Source of the DNA: Pseudomonadota bacterium
GTDB taxonomy: Bacteria; Pseudomonadota; Alphaproteobacteria; Acetobacterales; Acetobacteraceae
Assembly: GCA_021779655.1 (NCBI GenBank)
Contig: JAJYAF010000055.1
Span: 1 to 9,748, forward strand
Length of the DNA stretch: 9,748 bases
Direction: 5' to 3'
Part shown: one piece after another, positions 1 through 5,655 of the stretch
Layout of the letters: each line of letters opens with the position of its first letter
Position numbering within the stretch: position 1 is the stretch's first letter
Notes under the pieces: generated by a model
What the model was told of the DNA's origin: nothing
Seen by the model: only the letters and a program-made list of their open reading frames with translations
Database searches by the model: none
Made by a program: the position numbers and the translations under genes

Positions 1-940
1 CCTGCGACAGGGCGATTTGCGCGCTCAGCCGGCCAAGCGGCGGCAGCAGGGCGGCGGCGCGCTGATCGGCCAGCATGCGCCGCCAGAGGGCGGGCGTATC
101 GCCGCCCGGCAGCGCCACCCCTGCCCCGGCCCCGCCGGCGCCGGGCAGGGTGGCCGCCGGAGGCGGGGCGCCGAGCGGCAGGCCGCCGGGCGCATCGCTC
201 ACCAGTTCGAAGCCTTTGAGCGAGGCGTTGAGGCCGAGCGTATCGGCGAATGGAGCCACCACGACGCCGAGCCAGGCGGGCAGCACGGCATAGCCCGGAC
301 CGGATGCCGCGAAATCCGCCGCGTCCCCCGCCTGCATGACGGTGCCGATGAGCAGATCGGCGCCGGTCAACGGATCGGTGATGATGATCGACTGGTTGGC
401 GGATTGCATCGGGAACTCAAGGGCCGTGCCGCCGTTTTCGACCGGCGCCGGGTCCGGCTGCCGGGCGGGAAGGGCCGTTACCTGCCAGCCGCCGGAAACC
501 GGGCTCAAAGCCAGCGCATCGGCGGCGGGCAGCGGGATGCTGATAACCTGCGCGTTCTGAAGGCTGAGCAAGCTGGCGCCGGCGAACAGCGGCGACGAAC
601 GCAGACCGGTGAGATCCGGCAGCTCCGAGGTGTCGAAGACCAGAACGGCGAAGTTGCCGCGCCGGAAGGCGGCCGCGCCGGGCTGGCTGACGAAGCTGAT
701 GACCTCCGGCGGCCCGGGCGCGGGTGAGGCGGCAGGCTGCGCGGCGGTTGCCGGGGTGGCGGTGGCCGGGGCGGCGGTGGAGGGGGAAGCGGTGGTTGGG
801 GGAGCCGGGGCAGGTGAGGTGCCGGGTGGGGGCGGTTGCAGCGGCACGGGCAGGGGAAGCGGTGCGGCGGCGGCCCGGAGCGCGGCGCCGGGAGAAAAGG
901 CGGCAAGCAATGCCAGCACCAGGCAAATGCGGCGTGGCAT
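1..940 (-). CDS. Exported Pro/Ala-rich protein of flagellar operon, N-terminal part (possible TPR-family protein)
   Basis: An open frame starts at ATG (complement of 938-940) and runs without a stop to the left edge, giving about 313 residues, so the 3' end is missing. The N-terminus (MPRRICLVLALLAAF, then an Ala-rich stretch to about residue 26) is a convincing signal peptide. Residues 27-78 are a Pro/Ala/Thr linker. Residues 79-250 look like a globular beta-rich domain containing a patch reading AAAFRRGNFAVLVFDTSELP. A second Gly/Ala/Pro linker lies near 255-285, followed by a Leu/Ala-rich helical start. The gene begins 6 bases after the motE stop, so it is the last visible member of the fliL-fliM operon. 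From memory, alphaproteobacterial flagellar loci often carry a large secreted TPR protein after motE whose N-domain has a similar FRR...VFD patch. That assignment is inference because no TPR repeats lie in the visible part. The other two minus frames here are Pro/Arg-rich shadows. Confidence 0.8.
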   Translation of the reverse strand, partial: MPRRICLVLALLAAFSPGAALRAAAAPLPLPVPLQPPPPGTSPAPAPPTTASPSTAAPATATPATAAQPAASPAPGPPEVISFVSQPGAAAFRRGNFAVLVFDTSELPDLTGLRSSPLFAGASLLSLQNAQVISIPLPAADALALSPVSGGWQVTALPARQPDPAPVENGGTALEFPMQSANQSIIITDPLTGADLLIGTVMQAGDAADFAASGPGYAVLPAWLGVVVAPFADTLGLNASLKGFELVSDAPGGLPLGAPPPAATLPGAGGAGAGVALPGGDTPALWRRMLADQRAAALLPPLGRLSAQIALSQ

Positions 941-946
941 GGCGGG

Positions 947-1708
947 TTATTGCCCGGCGGGCGCGGGCGTGAGCGCCAAGGCGGGCGCGGGGGTGGGCGC
1001 GGGCGCGGTTTGGCCGGCCAGCAATACCGTGGCCTCGCGCGCCTTGTCCGGCGACATGTCGGCCAATATCAGCGCCGATTTGCGGCTGTTCATGCGGACG
1101 AGCACCGGCAGCAGCACGGAAGGCTCCAGCCCATCGAATATGCCGGCCGCCGCCTGCGGATCCATGGCTTCATAGGTCGCGACCAGCGCCTCCCAGCGTG
1201 CCTCGTCCGCCTGGTTCGCGGTCTCCGCCAGGGCATTCAGCCGGTCCTCCACCGCTTGCAGCCCGGCAAGCTGGGCGGTTAGTCTTTTCTCCGCCGCGTC
1301 GATCAGCGCCTGCTTGCGGTTGAGCGCCGCCTCCCGCGCGTCCAGCGTGGCGGCGCGGCCGCGCAGCGCCGAGAGAACGGAAATTTCGGCGGGGTTTACG
1401 GTCGCCTCCGGCGGGCAGATGGCCGGCGGCGGCTGGGTGGAATCCCAGTTCACGATCGGCGGCGGTTTGGCCACGGCGGGCGTGGCCGCCGCCGCCGGGG
1501 CGGTGACCAGAGTGGTATTCACCGGCAGGCCGCTGAATGCCGCGCCCGCCAGAAGCACGCATTTCTGGCCGAGCAGCAGCGCCAGGGCGAGAATGGTGAG
1601 CGGCAGCAGGCGGGGTTGCAGCCGGCGCCAGGGGGTGCGTTGAGGGATGCCCCCGGGGGTGCGCCCGGGTGTACGGCCGGGGGTGCGGCCGGGGGTGCGG
1701 CGGGTCAT
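947..1708 (-). CDS. motE: MotE-like flagellar stator chaperone
   Basis: This 253-residue protein has the layout of MotE, a periplasmic chaperone that in rhizobia stabilises the stator partner MotC. A basic N-terminus precedes one hydrophobic membrane anchor (about residues 34-57) and a Pro/Ala linker (68-100). A charged, Ala/Leu-rich coiled coil follows (about 108-165), and then the conserved MgtE_N-like C-terminal region. That region has YEAMDPQAAAGIFDGL at 179-194 and ILADMSPDKAREATVLL at 214-230. A Pro/Ala tail closes the protein. Its ATG overlaps the stop of the upstream DUF6468 gene (ATGA, complement of 1705-1708), which fixes the start and suggests translational coupling. The N-terminus is odd: residues 4-19 are tandem TPGR tetrapeptides encoded by a 12-bp DNA repeat. 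Family assignment rests on domain layout, the AMDP/ADMSP motifs and the operon context. Confidence 0.85.
   Translation of the reverse strand: MTRRTPGRTPGRTPGRTPGGIPQRTPWRRLQPRLLPLTILALALLLGQKCVLLAGAAFSGLPVNTTLVTAPAAAATPAVAKPPPIVNWDSTQPPPAICPPEATVNPAEISVLSALRGRAATLDAREAALNRKQALIDAAEKRLTAQLAGLQAVEDRLNALAETANQADEARWEALVATYEAMDPQAAAGIFDGLEPSVLLPVLVRMNSRKSALILADMSPDKAREATVLLAGQTAPAPTPAPALALTPAPAGQ
1655..1702 (-). repeat. 12-bp tandem repeat coding for TPGR units in motE
   Basis: Four contiguous 12-base units begin at 1655, 1667, 1679 and 1691 (plus-strand form gggggtgcggcc, with one or two changes in the leftmost two). A related unit lies at 1631-1642. Because 12 is a multiple of three, the array reads in frame as repeated TPGR in the cytoplasmic N-terminus of the MotE-like protein. 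Near-identical G-rich units suggest recent expansion by replication slippage. Copy number changes would alter the length of the tail without a frameshift. Confidence 0.85.
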
Positions 1709-2115
1709 CGGGACATCCGCAGCACCTTCAGCAGGTCACGCTCCGCCTTGCTGGTGGATTTCGGGGGCAACGCTTCCTCGGCGGTGGCGGCGCGGCCCGC
1801 CCGGATGGCGGTTTCCACCTTGGCGGCAACGCTCTCCACCCGGTCGAGCAGGAATTGCATATCGCGCTTGGCCTCCGTCGCGACCTCGACCTCGCGGGCC
1901 AGCGCGCGGCCGGAAATATCGGCGGCCTGCCGAAGGGACTGGATGCCGCGCTCCGCATCGTCCAGCGCCTGCCGGATGGCGGCCAGAACCTCGCCCAGAT
2001 TTTCACGGTCACGGCGCAGCAGGCCAATACTGCGCTCCAGCCGCAGGGCGTAGAACAGCGTCGTCCCCAGAAGGGCGATCAAGACGATTTCCAGCGGCCA
2101 TTGCCAGGCGGTCAT
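1705..2115 (-). CDS. DUF6468-type membrane protein, PflI-like
   Basis: A 136-residue bitopic protein: one N-terminal membrane segment (about residues 7-24) followed by a long charged helix (about 25-108), probably a coiled coil. The tail is Lys/Arg-rich and ends KAERDLLKVLRMSR. The size, architecture and position between fliM and motE match the DUF6468 family of alphaproteobacterial flagellar loci. From memory, the Caulobacter positioning protein PflI sits at the equivalent place, so a role in flagellar placement or stator assembly is plausible but unproven here. Both ends overlap neighbours by ATGA (2112-2115 with fliM, 1705-1708 with motE), so it is almost certainly co-translated with them. 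No catalytic motif is visible. Confidence 0.8.
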   Translation of the reverse strand: MTAWQWPLEIVLIALLGTTLFYALRLERSIGLLRRDRENLGEVLAAIRQALDDAERGIQSLRQAADISGRALAREVEVATEAKRDMQFLLDRVESVAAKVETAIRAGRAATAEEALPPKSTSKAERDLLKVLRMSR

Positions 2116-3077
2116 GCGGCCTCGTCAGTGTGCGGCCCGGTGATGGTGAGCGCCAGCTTGGAACGCCGGGTGCCAAGCGCCGCCTTGAACAGCGAAAGCC
2201 CGCCACAGCGCAGGTTCACCTGGCTGCCGAGCGGAATGCTGATCGGCAGCTGTGTGCCGGGGCGGGTCTCCAGGATGGCGAGCAGCCGGACAGTCTCTTC
2301 GTCGAGCAGCGCTTCCAGCTCGACATCGGTGTTGTGCAGCTCCTCGACCAGATGCGATTCCCAGATATGATCGCGGCCGAATTTCTCGCCCATGAATTTT
2401 TGCAGCAGCAGATCGCGCACCGGCTCCAGCGTGGCATAGGGCAGCACGATTTCGACCTTGCCGCTGCGGCCCTCCATGTCGATCCGCAGCCGCGCGATGA
2501 TGGCGGCATTGGAAAGGCGGGTGACCACGGCGAAGCGCGGGTTGGTCTCCAGCCGGTCGAACCGGAAGCGGACCTTGGAGACCGGCGTGAAGCTCGCGCT
2601 GAGATCGGCGAGGATGACATTCACCAGCCGCTCGACCAGATTGCGTTCGATGGGGGTATATGGCCGGTTATCGGGCGGCTGCGGCGGGCGCCCCGGGCGG
2701 CCGCCCAGCGCCAGATCGACCATGTTGTAGATGATGCCGGAATCGAGCGCGAGCAGCGCCGAATTGTCCCACTCCTCGGCGCGGAACACCGCCAGCATCG
2801 TCAGCGGCGCGAGACCGCCCAGATAATCGCCAAGGCGGCTGGAAAAGACGGTTTCGATCACGGCTTCCGTATTGTCGCTCGTGAAGTTGCGCAGGCTGAC
2901 GGAGAGGATGCGGGCCAGCCGGTCGAAGATGATCTCCAGCATCGGCAGCCGCTCATTGGAAATCAGCCCGGCGCGGATCAGCCGCTCCATGACCGAGCGG
3001 CTGTCCTCCTCGACCTTCATCAGGCTGTCGATCTCCGCCTGGTTCAGCATGCCAGGGCGCGGCGCCGTCTCGCTCAT
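2112..3077 (-). CDS. fliM: Flagellar motor switch protein FliM
   Basis: This 321-residue protein is the C-ring component that binds phosphorylated CheY and couples FliG to FliN, setting rotation direction at the cytoplasmic face of the basal body. The N-terminal peptide LNQAEIDSLM (residues 11-20) is the CheY-P binding motif. The middle CheC-like domain (about 45-235) holds the glycine-rich turn LALGGRPGR (122-130), which is typical of the FliG-contact surface, followed by YTPIERNLVERLVN. The C-terminal SpoA/FliN-like domain (about 245-318) includes TQLPISIPLGSQVNLRCGG. Length is at the short end for alphaproteobacterial FliM. The start ATG overlaps the fliL stop (ATGA at 3074-3077), and the stop overlaps the start of the DUF6468 gene, placing fliM second in a coupled operon. 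Confidence 0.97.
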   Translation of the reverse strand: MSETAPRPGMLNQAEIDSLMKVEEDSRSVMERLIRAGLISNERLPMLEIIFDRLARILSVSLRNFTSDNTEAVIETVFSSRLGDYLGGLAPLTMLAVFRAEEWDNSALLALDSGIIYNMVDLALGGRPGRPPQPPDNRPYTPIERNLVERLVNVILADLSASFTPVSKVRFRFDRLETNPRFAVVTRLSNAAIIARLRIDMEGRSGKVEIVLPYATLEPVRDLLLQKFMGEKFGRDHIWESHLVEELHNTDVELEALLDEETVRLLAILETRPGTQLPISIPLGSQVNLRCGGLSLFKAALGTRRSKLALTITGPHTDEAA

Positions 3078-3607
3078 TGCACCACCATTTCGACGAACAG
3101 CACGTTCTGCACCGCGGCGGGCGCGACCACGATGTTGGCGCGGGCCAGCAGCGCCTGGCGCAGACGGTACAGGCCGACCCCGCCGCGCAGTTCGTTCGGC
3201 TGCATGCCGCGCAGATAGGTCTGGAAGAGATCGATCAGCGCCGGCATCTGGCTGTTGACCGCGGCGGCGGAAGCCGCATCCGTCACTTCCAGCTCGGCCT
3301 GCATCTTGGCGTAGGAATCGGCGTCCGGCCCGGCGTCGAGATTGGCGACCAGCTCGGGCATCCGGATGAACTGCACCTGCTGGATAACGGCCTGTTTCGG
3401 CTTGGGCGGGGAAAGAAAGGGCAATCTGACGATGCCGGTGAAGGATAGGCCGGCGGCGGCGGCGGCCAGCAGCACGACGGCGCCGGCAGCGGCGAAAAGC
3501 GGCAGCCTTCGCCGCTTGCGCTGCTGGGGCGCGGCTTCGTCCGCATCCGCGCTGTTTTCGTCAGCGGTTTTGGCAACACTCGTGGCGGGGGATTTCCTGC
3601 CGCTCAT
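3074..3607 (-). CDS. fliL: Flagellar basal body-associated protein FliL
   Basis: FliL is a single-pass inner-membrane protein that rings the stator and supports torque. The chosen start gives 177 residues: a charged cytoplasmic tail (MSGRKSPATS and a QQRKRRR cluster), one membrane helix (about residues 37-58) and a periplasmic domain. That domain contains FIRMPELVANLDAG, DLFQTYLRGMQPNEL, and a C-terminus ending NVLFVEMVVQ, all typical of FliL. The start is uncertain. In-frame ATGs also lie at complement 3643, 3655 and 3670 (longest form 198 residues). I prefer 3607 because the three upstream starts sit in or at the edge of a 15-bp tandem repeat and lack a Shine-Dalgarno; upstream of 3607 there is only a weak GGCAGG. 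The gene opens the leftward operon and overlaps fliM by ATGA. Confidence 0.92.
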   Translation of the reverse strand: MSGRKSPATSVAKTADENSADADEAAPQQRKRRRLPLFAAAGAVVLLAAAAAGLSFTGIVRLPFLSPPKPKQAVIQQVQFIRMPELVANLDAGPDADSYAKMQAELEVTDAASAAAVNSQMPALIDLFQTYLRGMQPNELRGGVGLYRLRQALLARANIVVAPAAVQNVLFVEMVVQ

Positions 3608-3643
3608 CGCCTGCCGCTTCGTACGAGTGCTTCGGGCTGCCAT

Positions 3644-3748
3644 GGATCGGCCCATGCGGGATAGGCCCATGCGGGATCGGCCGATACGGTTTTAGCCCAT
3701 GCGGTTTTAGCGCGCGCGGCGTAAGCGGACACGGTTTTGCGCCGAGCT
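3644..3748. repeat. 15-bp degenerate tandem repeat beside fliL
   Basis: About seven 15-base units start at 3644, 3659, 3674, 3689, 3704, 3719 and 3734. The first two differ at one base (ggatcggcccatgcg and ggataggcccatgcg). Two others share gttttagc and the last begins gttttgc; the unit at 3719 is the most diverged. Each of the first two carries a cat triplet that gives fliL a spurious-looking in-frame ATG on the minus strand. On the minus strand, two units plus the next flank read GGGCTAAAACCGC or GCGCTAAAACCGC, faintly like the CGGC-NN-AAA-NN-GC core of the neighbouring 14-bp array. It sits immediately upstream of, or overlapping, the 5' end of fliL. Confidence 0.75.
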
Positions 3749-3860
3749 GCTTCCAACCATGCCGATCCGGTTGTTTTAACCATTACGCCGCAGGCTCCGT
3801 GAAGATCCGACGCCATAAGCAGGGAAAAATCTTAACGCCCGGTTTTTTCGAGCGCCCCGG
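3749..3860. other. Divergent intergenic stretch with no gene seen
   Basis: This part of the fliL/flgF control region holds no convincing coding sequence. Minus-strand frames crossing it are low-complexity and unlike any family I know. The fliL promoter should lie here or in the flanking repeat. I scanned for a sigma-54 pattern on the minus strand (GG then GC ten bases on) and found only a poor candidate at about 3741-3755, lacking the TTGC half. The promoter type for the leftward operon therefore stays open. Confidence 0.5.
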
Positions 3861-3944
3861 AGCGCTTGGCAGAAAGCGCTTGGCAGAAAGCGCCCGCCAG
3901 AAAGCGCCCGGCAGAAAGGGCCCGGCAAAAAGGGCCCGGCAAAA
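3861..3944. repeat. Six-unit 14-bp tandem array, candidate FlbD/ftr-like enhancer
   Basis: Six head-to-tail 14-base units start at 3861, 3875, 3889, 3903, 3917 and 3931. They read agcgcttggcagaa twice, agcgcccgccagaa, agcgcccggcagaa, then agggcccggcaaaa twice. Across unit joins the shared core is YYGGCARAAAGSGC, with one change (GCCA) in unit 3. The array ends about 94 bases before the -24 element of the flgF promoter, a normal position for a sigma-54 activator. As I recall it, the Caulobacter ftr/II-1 element bound by FlbD is close to CCGGC-NN-AAA-NN-GC, which most units fit; I could not check that consensus. Absence of unique spacers rules out CRISPR. Confidence 0.85.
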
Positions 3945-3959
3945 AGGGTAGGAGCGGAT

Positions 3960-3976
3960 GCGGCAGGTTTTGCCGC
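3960..3976. promoter_or_regulatory. Small perfect inverted repeat between array and promoter
   Basis: GCGGCA (3960-3965) and TGCCGC (3971-3976) form a perfect 6-base inverted repeat around GGTTT. It lies between the 14-bp array and the sigma-54 promoter and upstream of the expected flgF transcript start. It could be an operator half-site pair or a degenerate further copy of the array core read on the minus strand (CGGCAAAACC). No T-tract follows, so it is not a terminator. Confidence 0.35.
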
Positions 3977-4038
3977 CTCCCGCCCCGCGCGCGGGCGGCC
4001 GAAGCGGAAATCCGCGGCACGAAGCGCCGTTTCAGTCA

Positions 4039-4054
4039 TGGCACGGCGCTTGCT
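4039..4054 (+). promoter_or_regulatory. Sigma-54 (-24/-12) promoter for flgFGAH
   Basis: The bases TGGCACGGCGCTTGCT match the RpoN consensus TGGCACG-N4-TTGCW at every specified position. The GG (4040-4041) and GC (4052-4053) doublets have the required ten-base spacing. Transcription should start near 4065, leaving about a 50-base leader before the flgF start at 4116. It points at the rod/ring operon, as in Caulobacter, where middle flagellar genes are RpoN-dependent and activated by FlbD. The probable enhancer array lies upstream at 3861-3944. Confidence 0.88.
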
Positions 4055-4115
4055 CATCCCCCCTGCGCAACAGACCGGCCCGGCATAACGGATCGGACGA
4101 AAGGACAGGCAGGTT

Positions 4116-4847
4116 TTGGAAAACCCGAGCTATCTCGTGCTGTCACACATGGTGGCACAGACCAATGCGATGGAGGTGATCGCGAATAACATCGCGAACG
4201 CCAGCACGCCCGGCTTCAAGGCCACCAATCTGCGGTTCTCCGGATATCTCCAGCCGGACGGCAGTCCCGTGCCCGGCGACTCCACGCTCTCCTTCGTCAC
4301 CGCCGCCCATTCCTGGCGCGATACCGCGACCGGGGCGGTGCGGAACACCGGAAGCCCGCTCGATCTCGCCATCACCGGCCAGGGCTATTTCCAGGTGCAG
4401 ACCGGCAACGGCATCCGGCTGACGCGCGACGGCGCTTTCGGTCTCCAGCCGGACGGCACGCTGTGCACCGCCTCCGGCGCGCAGGTGCTGGATACCGACG
4501 GCCAGCCGATCACGGTGCCGGCCAATGCCGGCACGCTCACCATCACCGGCGATGGCGTGATCAGCGGCGAGCACGGGCGGATCGGCCAGATCGGCGCGGT
4601 GGACGTCAGCGATCCACAGGCCTTGCAGGCCGCCGGCAACAACCAGTTCATCGCCTCCCAGCCAACGACGGCGGCCGCCAATCCCGGCATCGTCCAGGGC
4701 GCGCTTGAGCAATCCAACGTCTCGCCCGTGCTGATGATCACGAAAATGCTGGAAACATCGCAGGATTTCCAATTCGACACGCAGTTCATCGAGGCCGAGC
4801 AGACACGGCAGATGAACGCGATCAGCCAGATTCTCAACCAGGCTTAA
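4116..4847 (+). CDS. flgF: Flagellar proximal rod protein FlgF
   Basis: This 243-residue protein is a subunit of the proximal rod, exported by the flagellar type III apparatus without a cleaved signal. Residues 1-40 form the conserved rod motif (MENPSYLVLS, then IANNIANASTPGFKA at 22-36). A central domain follows (SPLDLAITGQGYFQV), and the C-terminal helix has QGALEQSNVSP, TSQDFQFDTQFI and QMNAISQILNQA. The start is a TTG: the first ATG (4149) would remove conserved N-terminal residues, and AAAGGA lies about 11 bases upstream of the TTG (with GGCAGG closer). It is the first gene of the rightward operon behind the sigma-54 promoter, and flgG follows after 18 bases. FlgF rather than FlgG is called from the shorter, more divergent sequence and its order before flgG. 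Confidence 0.94.
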   Translation: MENPSYLVLSHMVAQTNAMEVIANNIANASTPGFKATNLRFSGYLQPDGSPVPGDSTLSFVTAAHSWRDTATGAVRNTGSPLDLAITGQGYFQVQTGNGIRLTRDGAFGLQPDGTLCTASGAQVLDTDGQPITVPANAGTLTITGDGVISGEHGRIGQIGAVDVSDPQALQAAGNNQFIASQPTTAAANPGIVQGALEQSNVSPVLMITKMLETSQDFQFDTQFIEAEQTRQMNAISQILNQA

Positions 4848-4865
4848 GGAAAGCAGGCCAGATTT

Positions 4866-5651
4866 ATGCTCGCACTCGATATCGCCGCCACCGGCATGCA
4901 GGCCCAGCAGACGAATGTTGAGGTCATCGCCAACAACATCGCCAACATGACGACCACCGGCTACAAGGGCCAGCGGGTCGAGTTCCAGGACCTGCTCTAC
5001 CAGGACCTGCGCGAGCCCGGCGCCAATTCCTCCGATACCGGAACGATCGTGCCGTCCGGCACGCAGATCGGGCTGGGCGTGAAGACCGCCGGGATCTACC
5101 GCACCGACGCCCAGGGCAACCTGCAACAGACGGGCAATACGCTCGATACCGCGATCCAGGGCGCCGGATGGTTCCAGATCACCATGCCCGACGGCACCAC
5201 CGCCTACACGCGTGACGGCACCTTCTCGCTGGCGCCGGACGGCACGATCGTCACGGCGGATGGCTACGTGGTGCAGCCCGGCATTCAAATCCCGACCAAT
5301 GCGAGCAACGTGACCATCAACGCCTCCGGCCAGGTGGAGGTGACGGTGGCCGGACAGACGGCGCCCAGCACGGTGGGGCAGATCCAGCTCGCAACCTTTC
5401 CCAACGATGCCGGGCTCGCCGCGCAAGGCGGGAACCTGTTCGTGCAGACGGCCGCGTCCGGCAGCCCGGTTACCGGCGTGCCGGCCACGGTGGGATTCGG
5501 CACCGTGATGCAGGGCTACCTGGAAAACTCCAATGTCAATGTCGTGAGCGAAATGACCAGCCTGATCAGCGCTCAGCGCGCCTATGAAATGAACAGCCAG
5601 GTCATTTCGGCGAACAGCCAGATGCTCTCCACCCTGACGCAACTGAGGTAA
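4866..5651 (+). CDS. flgG: Flagellar distal rod protein FlgG
   Basis: FlgG builds the distal rod, the drive shaft passing through the P and L rings. The 261-residue length is the family norm. The N-terminal rod helix has ATGMQAQQTNVEVIANNIAN, followed by MTTTGYKGQRVEFQDLLYQD, a near-consensus FlgG signature. An extended Gly/Ser-containing stretch (about 55-75) corresponds to the FlgG-specific L-stretch. Then come GAGWFQITMPDG and TRDGTFSLAPDG, and a C-terminal helix with GYLENSNVNVVSEMTSLI, QRAYEMNSQVI and LSTLTQLR. An AAGGAAAG Shine-Dalgarno precedes the ATG. flgA begins 4 bases after its stop. Confidence 0.97.
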   Translation: MLALDIAATGMQAQQTNVEVIANNIANMTTTGYKGQRVEFQDLLYQDLREPGANSSDTGTIVPSGTQIGLGVKTAGIYRTDAQGNLQQTGNTLDTAIQGAGWFQITMPDGTTAYTRDGTFSLAPDGTIVTADGYVVQPGIQIPTNASNVTINASGQVEVTVAGQTAPSTVGQIQLATFPNDAGLAAQGGNLFVQTAASGSPVTGVPATVGFGTVMQGYLENSNVNVVSEMTSLISAQRAYEMNSQVISANSQMLSTLTQLR

Positions 5652-5655
5652 GGCA

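Noticed and set aside
1647..3218. 523-residue open frame on the plus strand opposite motE, the DUF6468 gene and fliM
   Set aside because: Low-complexity antisense frame with no recognisable motif; the minus-strand genes have clear family signatures and ATGA coupling.
3741..3755. Minus-strand sigma-54 promoter for fliL
   Set aside because: GG and GC doublets are correctly spaced, but the flanks (TGGAAG and CGGC) lack the TGGCAC and TTGC context.
3604..3816. 70-residue minus frame with pentapeptide-like AWADP/AWAYP/KTVSA units
   Set aside because: The periodicity is just the 15-bp DNA repeat translated out of frame with fliL; it overlaps the fliL 5' end and has no ribosome site.
3861..3944. 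CRISPR array
   Set aside because: Units are 14 bases, directly abutting with no unique spacers, and no cas gene is present.
3776..4057. Minus-strand 93-residue frame, and a plus frame at 3866-4189, across the divergent region
   Set aside because: Their repeated peptides come from the 14-bp tandem array; they cross the sigma-54 promoter and have no family resemblance.
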